From 630D-37 sp037478835 (GTDB lineage: Bacteria; Chloroflexota; Anaerolineae; Anaerolineales; Villigracilaceae): a stretch of 64,000 nt of DNA. Positions 34,129 through 42,723 of this stretch are shown in pieces (the stretch's first letter is position 1; each line of letters begins with the position of its first letter). The notes below the pieces were generated by a model, which was given only the letters and a program-made list of their open reading frames with translations, did not search any database and was not told the origin of the DNA. The DNA lies in the NCBI GenBank assembly GCA_037478835.1, contig JBBFLV010000002.1, positions 1-64,000 on the forward strand, in the 5' to 3' direction. The position numbers were made by a program, and so were the translations under genes.

Positions 34129-35031
34129 TCACGTCCCCTTCATCTCCGGCGGTTCAACGTGAACGGTGACGTCCGATCGCGGCAGGATGGACTGGACGCG
34201 GCGTTCGACGATCTCGGTCATGGCGTGGGCCTCGCGCAAGTTGGTTTCGCCATCCATGGTGATGTGCAGGTCCACGAACCAGTGGGCACCGGAGGGGCGA
34301 ATGCGCACGGCATGGCAATCTTCAATTCCATCCAGGGCTTCTACGGCCTGAATGATCTGTTCGGTGATGCCTTCGGGAGCAGTATCGATCAGCGCGCGAA
34401 CGGTGCGCCAGCCCAATTCGCCACTCACGTAGATCACGATCAGGGCCACAACGATGGCCGCGATGGCGTCCGCCGTCACCATCCAGGAGAGGGACGGGAA
34501 CGTTTCTGCCAGGGTAACCCCGATCAAGCCGAGGATCACCACGCTGGATGACCAGATATCGGTGCGAAAGTGAAGCGCATCGGCTTCCAGGGCCTGACTA
34601 TTGTATTTTTCGGCGGTGCGCTGGAGCAGACGAGACCGCGAAACGTCCACGGCGATGGAGATGAACATTACCATGAAGCCCCAGATCGAGGGCTCTACCT
34701 CGACGTGCTTGAAAAAGAGACGCTGGATGGCCTCGTAAATGATCCAGAGCGCGGTGATGAGCAGGAGCAGGGTCTCGAAGAGAGCCGAAAGGTTTTCGAT
34801 CTTGCCGTGTCCGAAGGGGTGTTCACGGTCGGGCGGATGATCGGCAGCGCGGACGGCGAACAACGTCATCCCGGCCGCGGCCAGGTCGAGCGCTGAATGG
34901 GCGGCCTCGGCCAGGATGCCCAACGATCGGGTGAGCAGGCCGACGATCAGCTTGAGCGTGGTCAAGCCGATCGCGGCCAGCAGCGAACTCAGAGCGGCAC
35001 GTTGTTTTTCGGCATGTGCAGAGGTGGACAT
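34129..35031 (-). CDS. Cation diffusion facilitator family metal exporter
   Basis: 300 residues with about six helices followed by a cytoplasmic ferredoxin-like domain. Metal-site signatures are AEAAHSALD (H45, D49) in helix 2 and ADALHFRTD in helix 5, so zinc or a related divalent metal is likely. The loop DREHPFGHGKIE is typical of the family. GGAG lies before the ATG. It starts 18 bp after the tex stop on the same strand, so it may be read from the tex promoter. Confidence 0.92.
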   Translation of the reverse strand: MSTSAHAEKQRAALSSLLAAIGLTTLKLIVGLLTRSLGILAEAAHSALDLAAAGMTLFAVRAADHPPDREHPFGHGKIENLSALFETLLLLITALWIIYEAIQRLFFKHVEVEPSIWGFMVMFISIAVDVSRSRLLQRTAEKYNSQALEADALHFRTDIWSSSVVILGLIGVTLAETFPSLSWMVTADAIAAIVVALIVIYVSGELGWRTVRALIDTAPEGITEQIIQAVEALDGIEDCHAVRIRPSGAHWFVDLHITMDGETNLREAHAMTEIVERRVQSILPRSDVTVHVEPPEMKGT

Positions 35032-35049
35032 GACAACTCCGAGAGAATC

Positions 35050-37179
35050 TCAGTTGACCCATCCCAGGCGGATGCGCCCGCGTTCGAGTTCCACACCCAG
35101 GATCTCCACCTCGATGATTTCTCCTACTGCTAGGCGCGTGCCTTTCGGAATTTGCGAAACGTGGAGCAGGCCATCCTGTTTCACGCCGATATCTACGAAG
35201 GCGCCGAAATCGACCACGTTGCGCACCGTGCCTTTTAGGCGCATTCCGACCTGCAGGTCTTCCATCTTGACCACGTCCGAGCGCAGAATCGGGGGCGGAG
35301 TATCCTGCCGAGGATCGCGGCCGGGACGCAGGATTTGATCGAGGATGTCCCGTAACGTAGGTTCGCCACAGTTCAATTCCTGCGCCAGGCGAGGGAGCGG
35401 TGTTTGCGCCAGCAGCCGATCGAGGGCCGCTTTGCGTTCTTCCAGCGGAGTGGAAAAGGAAATCTGAGCACGGTCCAGCACAGCGCGGGCGATGGCGTAG
35501 CTTTCGGGGTGGATGGCAGAAGCATCCAGCGGTTCATCGCCCCCGCGAATGCGCAGGAAGCCGGCGGCCTGTTCAAAGGCCTTTGGACCGAACCCAGGCA
35601 CTTTACGCAGTTCCTGGCGCGTGCGGAAGGGGCCGTGTTCCTGACGATAGGCGACGATCGCTTCTGCCAATTTCGGGCCGATGCCGGCGACGTAGGTCAA
35701 CAGAGCGGGGCTGGCCGTGTTCACGTCCACGCCGACGGAATTGACTACGCTTTCGACTACACCTTCCAGGGTGTGGGAGAGCGCCGTTTGATCCACATCA
35801 TGCTGATAGAGACCCACGCCGATGGATTTGGGGTCGATCTTCACCAGCTCGGCAAGTGGATCCTGAGCGCGCCGGGCGATCGAAACGGCGCCGCGCATCG
35901 AGACATCCAGCTGCGGGAGTTCCTGCCGTGCCAGCGGGGAAGCGGAATAGACCGAGGCTCCGGCCTCGTTGACGATCAGATACTTCGTTTGGGGGGCGTG
36001 GCGCGTCAGCTCGGCGACCAGCTTCTCGGTTTCGCGCGAGGCCGTGCCGTTGCCGATCACGATCAAGGTTACGCCATGACGCTGGATCAACGTTTGCAGG
36101 GTTTGGAGCGATTCCTGCCATTCGTTTTGTGGTTCGTGCGGGTAGATGGTGGCCGTATCGAGCAATTTGCCGGTCGCATCCACGACGGCGACTTTGCAGC
36201 CCGTGCGATAGCCGGGATCGATGCCCAGGACGATGTGACCCGCTAGAGGGGGCTGACCGAGCAGAGCACGCAGGTTGGTGGCGAAGACCTGGATGGCGTG
36301 GCTTTCGGCTCTTTCGGTCAACATGCGGCGCAGATCGCGTTCGATCGCCGGCAGGAGCAGACGCTTGGCACCATCTTCCGCAGCCTGGATGAGATCATCG
36401 GCGAACGGGGAGAGCACATCGGCGGGGTATTCGGCTTCGATGGCCTTGCGCCAATCGCGTTCGGGGATTTCAATCCAAACGTTCAGGACGCCTTCTCGCT
36501 CTCCACGGTTGATCGCCAGAATCTGATGCGGTTGTAAGCGGTCGAGACGTGCCGAGAACTCGTAATAGTCACGGTAGACTTGGCGTTCGTCGTTTGCGTC
36601 CTCCGCTTTTTGCGCATAAAGGGTGGCAAAGCGCAGAGCCTTGTTGCGCACCTCACCGCGGATGTTGGCGTTATCGCTGATCACCTCGGCCACAATATCA
36701 CGGGCACCTTCCAGGGCTTCCTGTGGGGTGGCGACCTGTTCGTTGAGATAATCGGCGGCGATCTCCAACGCCGAACGCGGCGCTTTGACTTGCTGCAGGA
36801 TCATTTCCGCCAGCGGTTCCAACCCTTTTTCGCGGGCGATGGTGGCACGGGTTCGGCGCTTGGGACGGTAGGGTGCGTAGAGGTCTTCCAGCGCGGTCAT
36901 CGTGGATGCGGCAAGGATGGCCGCTCGTAGCTCTTCGGTCAGCTTCCCCTGGGCCTCGATGCTTTTGAGCACGGTGGCGCGCCGTTCGTCCAGCAAACGC
37001 AGCCGAGCCACTTCTTCGGCGATGATGCGGATCTGTTCTTCATCCAAGGAGCCGGTCATCTCCTTGCGGTAACGGGCGATGAAGGGGATGGTGTTCCCTT
37101 CATCCAGCAGGCGAATGACCGCCTCCACCTGATGCGGACGGACTTGAAGTTGGGTAGCAATGGTTTCGGCGTAGTTCAT
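35050..37179 (-). CDS. tex: Tex-family RNA-binding transcription accessory protein
   Basis: 709 residues. The order is that of Tex: an N-terminal helical part with PFIARYRKEMTGSLDEEQ, a YqgF/RNase H-like domain (GIDPGYRTGCKVAVVD), helix-hairpin-helix repeats (SPALLTYVAGIGPKLAEAIV) and a C-terminal S1 domain (VDFGAFVDIGVKQDGLLHVS). Tex binds nucleic acids and affects transcription. The ATG at 37177-37179 is chosen because TAAAAT sits 7 nt upstream, predicting a leaderless mRNA. An upstream in-frame codon at 37224 would include the promoter of the divergent gene. Confidence 0.95.
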   Translation of the reverse strand: MNYAETIATQLQVRPHQVEAVIRLLDEGNTIPFIARYRKEMTGSLDEEQIRIIAEEVARLRLLDERRATVLKSIEAQGKLTEELRAAILAASTMTALEDLYAPYRPKRRTRATIAREKGLEPLAEMILQQVKAPRSALEIAADYLNEQVATPQEALEGARDIVAEVISDNANIRGEVRNKALRFATLYAQKAEDANDERQVYRDYYEFSARLDRLQPHQILAINRGEREGVLNVWIEIPERDWRKAIEAEYPADVLSPFADDLIQAAEDGAKRLLLPAIERDLRRMLTERAESHAIQVFATNLRALLGQPPLAGHIVLGIDPGYRTGCKVAVVDATGKLLDTATIYPHEPQNEWQESLQTLQTLIQRHGVTLIVIGNGTASRETEKLVAELTRHAPQTKYLIVNEAGASVYSASPLARQELPQLDVSMRGAVSIARRAQDPLAELVKIDPKSIGVGLYQHDVDQTALSHTLEGVVESVVNSVGVDVNTASPALLTYVAGIGPKLAEAIVAYRQEHGPFRTRQELRKVPGFGPKAFEQAAGFLRIRGGDEPLDASAIHPESYAIARAVLDRAQISFSTPLEERKAALDRLLAQTPLPRLAQELNCGEPTLRDILDQILRPGRDPRQDTPPPILRSDVVKMEDLQVGMRLKGTVRNVVDFGAFVDIGVKQDGLLHVSQIPKGTRLAVGEIIEVEILGVELERGRIRLGWVN

Positions 37180-37186
37180 GCAGATG

Positions 37187-37192
37187 ATTTTA
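37187..37192 (-). promoter_or_regulatory. -10 box of tex (leaderless)
   Basis: TAAAAT on the minus strand, preceded by GTGG and 7 nt before the ATG. Confidence 0.55.
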
Positions 37193-37209
37193 CCACGCCG
37201 AGAGAGGGG

Positions 37210-37215
37210 TATAAT
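37210..37215 (+). promoter_or_regulatory. -10 box of the DUF6391 operon (leaderless)
   Basis: TATAAT preceded by GGGG and followed 7 nt later by the ATG. It is back to back with the tex -10 box. Confidence 0.6.
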
Positions 37216-37222
37216 TCGGCGC

Positions 37223-37717
37223 ATGTCCTCGCTTTTACAAACCCGTCGAAATCATGCTTTGGAACATGCCACCCTGCACATCCTGGCGCGCGATGTGCCT
37301 GCTCGTCCGTTGGCCGGTTATTCCTATCCCGGCGGCATTTTGATCTTTGGCGATGTGACGACCGAGGTCCTGCGCGTGGCGCTGGCCGAAGCGGAATCCC
37401 GCCTGCGACGCGGCGAATCCCATTTGGCGATCCATCCGGGATGCGGCACCAACCTCAGCCTGAGCCTTTTCCTGGGGCCGATGTTGGCGTGGCTACCGTT
37501 GCGCAACGTGGCCCACACCCCACGACGCTGGTTCTGGCGCCTGCCTTTGGCCGTAGGGCTGGCTTTTGCGGGGTTGTGGCTGGCGCGCCTTTTGGGACCT
37601 TGGGCGCAAAAATACGTGACCACCGAGGCCGATTTGGGGAATTTGCGCGTCCTGGCGGTGGAGTCGATCGCTTTTGGCCCGTGGAAAGTGCATCACATCC
37701 GCACAGGGAACGGATGA
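37223..37717 (+). CDS. DUF6391-like membrane protein
   Basis: 164 residues. The N-terminal RRNHALEHATLHIL is the hallmark stretch of DUF6391-like proteins. The middle has a Gly-rich region (YPGGILIFGDV, HPGCGTNLSL), and two short hydrophobic segments flank an Arg-rich turn (about 78-125). The function of the family is not known. The start at 37223 follows a -10 box with no room for a leader. The stop overlaps the next ATG as ATGA, so it is the first gene of a three-gene operon. Confidence 0.8.
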   Translation: MSSLLQTRRNHALEHATLHILARDVPARPLAGYSYPGGILIFGDVTTEVLRVALAEAESRLRRGESHLAIHPGCGTNLSLSLFLGPMLAWLPLRNVAHTPRRWFWRLPLAVGLAFAGLWLARLLGPWAQKYVTTEADLGNLRVLAVESIAFGPWKVHHIRTGNG

Positions 37718-38931
37718 GCGCGCTCTGGCTTTTCATCATCGTCCTCACTCTGATCGGGGTGGCCGTGGGGCGCTATCCCTGGCTGCGTATGAACCGTGCC
37801 ACCATTGCGCTGGTGGGGGCTACGGCGCTGATGGCCTCCGGTGCCATTCCGCTGGAGCAGGCCTATCAAGCGATCGATATGAATACCATCCTGCTCTTGT
37901 TTGCCATGATGATCCTGAACGTCAATTTGCGCCTGGCGGGGTTTTTCCAGTGGGTGACTGCCTGGGTGGTGCGTTGGGCGCATTCGCCGCGCCGTTTGTT
38001 GGCGATCTTTTTGTTCACTTCCGGTGTGCTTTCGGCGTTTTTCCTCAACGATACCATCGTGCTGATGTTCACACCGCTGGTGATCGAGATCACCACGGCG
38101 TTGCGGCGCAATCCCATCCCCTATTTGATCGGCCTGGTGAGCGCGGCGAATATCGGTTCGGCCGCGACCATTGTCGGGAACCCGCAGAACATGATCATCG
38201 GTCTGGCTTCGGGGCTTTCATTTGTACGTTTTACTGCGGCGCTGGCGCCGGTGGCCTTGGCCAATCTGGGGGTGATTTGGGTGATCCTGGTACTCCTTTA
38301 TCGCGAAGAATTCCGCACCTCTTCGCTAGAGGCGCCGCATTTGAGCGTGCGCGTGTACCGGCCGCTGTTGAACAAAGGGCTGGCGGCGAGCGCTGTGATG
38401 GTGATTGCCTTTTTCCTTGGTGTGCCGATCCCGTTGGCGGCATTGATCGCCGCTTCGCTGTTGCTGATCACGCGACGGCTCAAGCCGCAGCGTGTGTTTG
38501 CGGAAGTGGACGGTGCGTTGCTGGTGTTCTTCGCTTCGTTATTTATTGTCACGAAGGCTATCGAGACCGGGGGCTTTGTGGATGACCTTTTCCGCTTTGC
38601 CCGCCCGATTGCCGAGCGTGGGGTGGCCCCGTTGGCCGCGGTTTCGCTGGTGCTCAGCAATTTGATCTCCAATGTGCCGGCGGTGCTTCTCTTCCGTCCG
38701 TTGATTCCGCAGTTTCCCAATCCTACCCAGGCCTGGTTGACGCTTTCGCTGGCCACAACGTTTGCCGGCAACCTCACGTTGCTCGGATCGGTGGCGAACT
38801 TAATCGTGGCCGAGACGGCGCGTCAGCGCGGGGTGCAGATTCGGTTTATGGAGTATCTCCGCGCCGGCGTGCCGATTACGCTTTTGAGCCTGGGGCTGGG
38901 TGTGCTTTGGCTGGAGTTGCTTTTCCGATGA
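37714..38931 (+). CDS. SLC13/ArsB/NhaD-type ion transporter
   Basis: 405 residues with about 11 membrane helices. The family's two half-repeats are seen. The first contains FFLNDTIVLMFTPLV and SAANIGSAATIVGNPQN; the second has NLISNVPAVLLF and LATTFAGNLTLLGSVANLIV. These are the ion-binding loops of the ArsB/NhaD/DASS superfamily. The substrate (arsenite, a dicarboxylate or sulfate, or Na+/H+ exchange) cannot be decided. The start overlaps the DUF6391 stop, and the end overlaps the next gene. Confidence 0.85.
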   Translation: MSALWLFIIVLTLIGVAVGRYPWLRMNRATIALVGATALMASGAIPLEQAYQAIDMNTILLLFAMMILNVNLRLAGFFQWVTAWVVRWAHSPRRLLAIFLFTSGVLSAFFLNDTIVLMFTPLVIEITTALRRNPIPYLIGLVSAANIGSAATIVGNPQNMIIGLASGLSFVRFTAALAPVALANLGVIWVILVLLYREEFRTSSLEAPHLSVRVYRPLLNKGLAASAVMVIAFFLGVPIPLAALIAASLLLITRRLKPQRVFAEVDGALLVFFASLFIVTKAIETGGFVDDLFRFARPIAERGVAPLAAVSLVLSNLISNVPAVLLFRPLIPQFPNPTQAWLTLSLATTFAGNLTLLGSVANLIVAETARQRGVQIRFMEYLRAGVPITLLSLGLGVLWLELLFR

Positions 38932-39614
38932 GTGAAGAAGCCTTGCGCGTTCGGGCGCTTGCGATCCATCAACGGCTGCTCGAGGTTTATGGGGAGCCAA
39001 AGTGGCGCCACCCGTTGCCCCCTTTGGATGAGCTGATCTCAACCATCCTTTCGCAGAATACCAACGATCGCAATCGCGATCGTGCCTTTGATGCGCTGCG
39101 TGCGCGTTTTCCGAGATGGGAGGCCGTGCGGGATGCGCCGGTCGAGGAGGTCATGGAAGCGATCCGCCCGGCGGGCTTGGCCAATCAGAAGGCACCGCGT
39201 CTGCAGCAGGTGTTGCGCGAAATTACGCAGCAGCGCGGCACGCTGGACCTGAGCTTTCTGGCCGAAATGCCCCTAGAAGAGGCCAGGAAGTGGTTGATGC
39301 AATTCAAGGGCGTGGGGCCGAAGACGGCAGCGATTGTGCTCCTTTTTTCTTTTGGGCGGCCGGCCTTTCCGGTGGATACGCATATCTATCGTGTGACTGG
39401 CCGCATCGGTTTGCGACCACCGAAGATGAGTGTGGAGGAAGCGCATTCGTTTCTCGAAGCGCTTTTTCCGCCGGAAACCTATTATGCCGCTCATCTCAAC
39501 CTGATTCGCTTGGGTCGGGAAGTGTGTCAGGCGCGGCGGCCACAGTGTGAACGGTGCCCGATCCGCGAATGGTGTGATTATGGAAGGGGGCGTGGTGAGC
39601 AAATTGGGCGGTAG
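38928..39614 (+). CDS. Endonuclease III-like DNA glycosylase
   Basis: 228 residues. The helix-hairpin-helix FKGVGPKTAAIVLLFSFG and the catalytic Asp in VDTHIYRVTGR are present. The iron-sulfur loop C-x6-C-x2-C-x5-C (CQARRPQCERCPIREWC) is intact. The usual catalytic Lys position of Nth (VGRKTA) reads VGPKTA. It is an HhH-GPD base-excision enzyme, probably for oxidised pyrimidines. The ATG at 38928 overlaps the transporter stop. Confidence 0.9.
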   Translation: MSEEALRVRALAIHQRLLEVYGEPKWRHPLPPLDELISTILSQNTNDRNRDRAFDALRARFPRWEAVRDAPVEEVMEAIRPAGLANQKAPRLQQVLREITQQRGTLDLSFLAEMPLEEARKWLMQFKGVGPKTAAIVLLFSFGRPAFPVDTHIYRVTGRIGLRPPKMSVEEAHSFLEALFPPETYYAAHLNLIRLGREVCQARRPQCERCPIREWCDYGRGRGEQIGR

Positions 39615-39621
39615 GAGATGG

Positions 39622-39627
39622 TATAAT
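39622..39627 (+). promoter_or_regulatory. -10 box of the LysM protein gene (leaderless)
   Basis: TATAAT preceded by GG, 8 nt before the ATG at 39636. Confidence 0.5.
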
Positions 39628-39635
39628 GTTTTCCC

Positions 39636-40793
39636 ATGAGTCCTGAAACTGCCAAGACCAAAATTTGCCCCACCTGTGGCACTCGTCTCAGTGAAACGGC
39701 CGCGCGTTGTGCCGTTTGTGGTACCCAGCTGGATGTGTCGGTGTCGGCTTCTTCCTTGCCGACGGAAGAAAAGCAGTCGTTGCGTCCGGCGCAAATGCCG
39801 AGCATTACGCTTAGCCTGCCGGCGGCGCTGGGGCTTTTTGTGTTGATGCTGCTCCTCGGTGCGGCCGGGGTCTTCTTTGGGCTGCGCTCTACCGGTCGGG
39901 TGGTCGAACCGACCCCAAATCCCACCGCGACCAACACGCCTACCGTCACGCCCACGCCCACCGAGGCCCCGACGGCAACTCCCACTCCTACCTTCACGCC
40001 GCTCCCACCCTTTGAGTACACCGTTGCACCCAACGATACCTGCATCGGAATTGCGGCGGCCTTCAACGTCTCGCCTCAAAGCATCATCATTTTGAATAAC
40101 TTGCCCTCTACCTGTCCGCTTTTTGCCGGTCAGAAGCTCAAAATCCCCTATCCGACCCCGACGGTCCCGCCGCCGCCTACTTCTACCCCTCTGCCGGAGG
40201 AGGCGACCCGTCAGGCCTGTGAACAGGTGGTCTACACCGTCCAGCAGAACGATACCCTTTCTAAAATTGCAATAAACTATGCCGTTCCGATCGAAGCGAT
40301 CAAGGAGTGGAACGGTCTTTCGACGGATAATGTCTTCACCGGTCAAACGCTACGCATTCCGCTCTGTAAGCGTGCGGCCACGCCCGGCCCCTCTCCTACG
40401 CCGACCGTGCCGCCGCCCTACCCGGCTCCTAGCCTGCTCCTGCCACTCGATGGCGCGGCGTTCACCCTGGCCCACGATGTCGTCACCTTGCAATGGGCTT
40501 CGCTCGGTGTGTTGCGCGAAAACGAGGCCTATCAGATCACCATCGAAGATGTGACCGCCGATGAGGGGCGTCGCATTGTAGACTACGTCACCGAGACGCG
40601 CTACATCGTCCCCACCTCGTTCCGCCCGACGGATCTGATCCCGCACGTTTTCCGCTGGTGGGTGATCCCGGTGCGGCGCATCGGTACCGATGCCCAGGGT
40701 GAACCGCTATGGGCGCCGGCCGGCGCCGCCAGCGAACCGCGCGTCTTTACCTGGAGCGGTTTGGCTGTGCCTGTGGCCACTCCGACGCCTTGA
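39636..40793 (+). CDS. Membrane protein with N-terminal zinc ribbon and two extracellular LysM domains
   Basis: 385 residues. A cytoplasmic zinc ribbon (C11, C14, C25, C28) is followed by one helix at 60-82 and a long Thr/Pro linker. Two LysM domains lie at about 127-171 (YTVAPNDTCIGIA) and 199-242 (YTVQQNDTLSKIA), then another Pro-rich linker and a C-terminal beta-rich domain (about 262-370). The LysM domains should bind cell-wall glycan. A zinc ribbon on the inner side of a LysM protein is unusual. Its last base is shared with the next start (TGATG). Confidence 0.85.
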   Translation: MSPETAKTKICPTCGTRLSETAARCAVCGTQLDVSVSASSLPTEEKQSLRPAQMPSITLSLPAALGLFVLMLLLGAAGVFFGLRSTGRVVEPTPNPTATNTPTVTPTPTEAPTATPTPTFTPLPPFEYTVAPNDTCIGIAAAFNVSPQSIIILNNLPSTCPLFAGQKLKIPYPTPTVPPPPTSTPLPEEATRQACEQVVYTVQQNDTLSKIAINYAVPIEAIKEWNGLSTDNVFTGQTLRIPLCKRAATPGPSPTPTVPPPYPAPSLLLPLDGAAFTLAHDVVTLQWASLGVLRENEAYQITIEDVTADEGRRIVDYVTETRYIVPTSFRPTDLIPHVFRWWVIPVRRIGTDAQGEPLWAPAGAASEPRVFTWSGLAVPVATPTP

Positions 40794-40975
40794 TGACTTT
40801 GCTCCTGCGCCCGGCAATTCCCGAAGATGCCCCTTTTGCCATCCCCTTGCTTGAAGTCAGCCTGGGAAGCGATGGGGCTTTTTTCCTTTCTGTGCCTTCC
40901 TTCTCGCCACGTGGCATTTTGCAGGCACTTTTTCCCCCACCGTCGAACTGTATGGGCAAAACGTTCGGAGGGTGA
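40793..40975 (+). pseudogene. Truncated GNAT-like acetyltransferase remnant
   Basis: A 60-codon frame starts in the TGATG overlap with the LysM gene. The first 30 residues (TLLLRPAIPEDAPFAIPLLE) match the N-terminus of GNAT acetyltransferases. After that the sequence becomes Pro/Ser/Phe-rich and matches nothing expected, with no acetyl-CoA motif. It is probably a decayed fragment; a real short peptide is less likely. Confidence 0.45.
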
Positions 40976-40977
40976 GC

Positions 40978-41748
40978 ATGGATGTACGTTCCTGGAACCG
41001 TCAGGCCTGGGATCGCCAGGTGGATAATCCCGATAATCCTTGGACAAAGCCTGTCTCGCCGGAGGTAATCGCCGCGGCACGGCGCGGGGAATGGCAGGTG
41101 CTTTTGACCGAGAACATCCCCGTCCCGCGCAGCTGGTTTCCGCCGTTGAACGGATTGGAAGTGCTCTGCTTGGCCTCGGGCGGTGGTCAGCAGGGGCCGA
41201 TCCTGGCAGCGGCCGGGGCGCGAGTGACCGTTTTTGATAATTCCCCGCGTCAGCTGGAGCAGGATCGTCTGGTGGCCGAGCGCGAAGGCCTCTCCCTGCG
41301 CTTGGTGGAAGGGGATATGCGCGATCTCTCGGTCTTTGCGGATGAATCATTCGACCTGATCTTCCATCCCGTCTCAAACGTCTTTTGCCCGGATGTGCGC
41401 CCCGTCTGGCGCGAGTGTTACCGTGTGTTGCGTCATGGGGGATTTCTGTTGGCCGGCATGATGAACCCGGTGCATTACATCTTCGATCTTTATGCAGCCG
41501 ATGAAGGCCGGTTAGAGGTGCGGCATTCGATCCCCTATTCCGATCTGACCCATCTCAGCCAGGAAGAGCTCCAGGAGCAGTTGGAAAAGGGTCTGCCGCT
41601 GGAATTCGGTCATAGCCTCACCGATCTGCTGGGAGGCCAGTGCGATGCCGGCTTTCACATCATCGGTCTCTACGAGGACATCATGAAAGATTCCCCGTTG
41701 GCGGCATACCACCCCAACTACATCGCCACGCGCGCGGTAAAACCCTAG
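40978..41748 (+). CDS. Class I SAM-dependent methyltransferase
   Basis: 256 residues. A methyltransferase fold of the type 11 group is shown by LEVLCLASGGGQQGPILAAAGARVTVFDNS (motif I, given as key segment), GDMRDLSVFADESFD and YRVLRHGGFLLAGMM. The substrate is unknown. The start at 40978 (ATG) has GGAGG 6 nt upstream; the in-frame GTG at 40972 overlaps that site. It is convergent with a second methyltransferase gene, and a strong hairpin lies between them. Confidence 0.82.
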   Translation: MDVRSWNRQAWDRQVDNPDNPWTKPVSPEVIAAARRGEWQVLLTENIPVPRSWFPPLNGLEVLCLASGGGQQGPILAAAGARVTVFDNSPRQLEQDRLVAEREGLSLRLVEGDMRDLSVFADESFDLIFHPVSNVFCPDVRPVWRECYRVLRHGGFLLAGMMNPVHYIFDLYAADEGRLEVRHSIPYSDLTHLSQEELQEQLEKGLPLEFGHSLTDLLGGQCDAGFHIIGLYEDIMKDSPLAAYHPNYIATRAVKP

Positions 41749-41793
41749 CCACGGCGCGTTGCTCATCGGCGCATTAGACGTGACGAGAATAAA

Positions 41794-41819
41794 GAGGAGG
41801 GCTATCGCTAGCCCTCCTC
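41794..41819. terminator. Hairpin between two convergent methyltransferase genes
   Basis: An 11-bp stem GAGGAGGGCTA/TAGCCCTCCTC with loop TCGC. It includes the stop codon of the minus-strand gene. Minus-strand transcripts would end in CTTTATTC after the stem; neither side has a full T-run. Confidence 0.55.
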
Positions 41820-42722
41820 CCGTTCACGGAAATCGTAAATTCCCTCCCGAATCGGCCACTCTTTGCCACAGTTCGGACAGCGCAATGCCTGGGGCGAGGC
41901 CGAAAGTCCCTCCTGTCCGCATCCCAAGCAGCGGAACAGATCACCTGGTGATTGGATCGGGGGTAGCGATGCCGAGTGCAACGCTCCCTGCCGACGGGCG
42001 CGCAAGAAGACGCTGGGGGTTAGCTGCCACCATTCACCGCTCCATTGGAGCAGGGCATCTGCCGTCACCAGCCAATTCAAAGGCACATGGCGTTTGAGCC
42101 ATTCCAGGCGAAAATGGGAAACCGTCAGGCGACGTTCCACCGTGAAGCCGCTTTTCTCCAACCATTGCTGCACCGCACGGGGGTGAAAATCGAAGTTCAG
42201 CGGGGCGAACTCGACCGTTTCCAGGGTGAAGGGACTCCAGCTCTGGCGTCTTAGCCAATAGCGCAGGATGGCTTTCAGGTTGCGCTTGTTGGCAAATTCG
42301 AGGATGAAAAGCGCACCCGGCGCTAGGACATTGGCCACCTGCTCCAGGGCACGGGCGGGTTCTATCAGATGGTGCAAGGTGCGGATCATGGTGGCGGCAT
42401 CGAAGACTTGCCGACGAAAAGGAAGACGATAGATGTCGGCGGCGACGTAAACGAAGCGCTCATTTTCACCCAAACGACGACGTGCCTTCTGAAGCTGGGT
42501 GAAGGAATAATCCAACAGGATGACCTGGCGATAGCCCACGTAACGCGGCGTGTTTCGCCCGGCGCCGGCGCCCAGTTCCAGCAGGCGCTCGCCTCCTTGT
42601 GGCGGGAGCAGGCGGCTCAGGGCAATGGCCTCGACCCGATCTTCGTATTCCCGACCGCCTTGATCCCAGAATCTTTCCTGATAGTCCGAACCTTCGTAGT
42701 CACAAACCGGCAAACGGTCCAA
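41808..42722 (-). CDS. SAM-dependent methyltransferase with C-terminal zinc-ribbon-like tail
   Basis: 304 residues from a TTG start. GAAGGAG lies 6 nt before that TTG, and the stop of the upstream gene ends one base before it, which makes this the best choice. The methyltransferase domain shows RLLELGAGAGRNTPRY and IRTLHHLIEP. The C-terminal region carries CLGCGQEG and CPNCGKEWPIREGIYDF, resembling a Trm112-like zinc element. The tail suggests a protein or nucleic acid target or self-activation. It follows UDP-glucose dehydrogenase. Confidence 0.8.
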   Translation of the reverse strand: MDRLPVCDYEGSDYQERFWDQGGREYEDRVEAIALSRLLPPQGGERLLELGAGAGRNTPRYVGYRQVILLDYSFTQLQKARRRLGENERFVYVAADIYRLPFRRQVFDAATMIRTLHHLIEPARALEQVANVLAPGALFILEFANKRNLKAILRYWLRRQSWSPFTLETVEFAPLNFDFHPRAVQQWLEKSGFTVERRLTVSHFRLEWLKRHVPLNWLVTADALLQWSGEWWQLTPSVFLRARRQGALHSASLPPIQSPGDLFRCLGCGQEGLSASPQALRCPNCGKEWPIREGIYDFREREEG

Positions 42723-42723
42723 T

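Noticed and set aside
41759..42097. Plus-strand frame after the first methyltransferase
   Set aside because: It lies in the terminator hairpin and antisense to the second methyltransferase. No motif.
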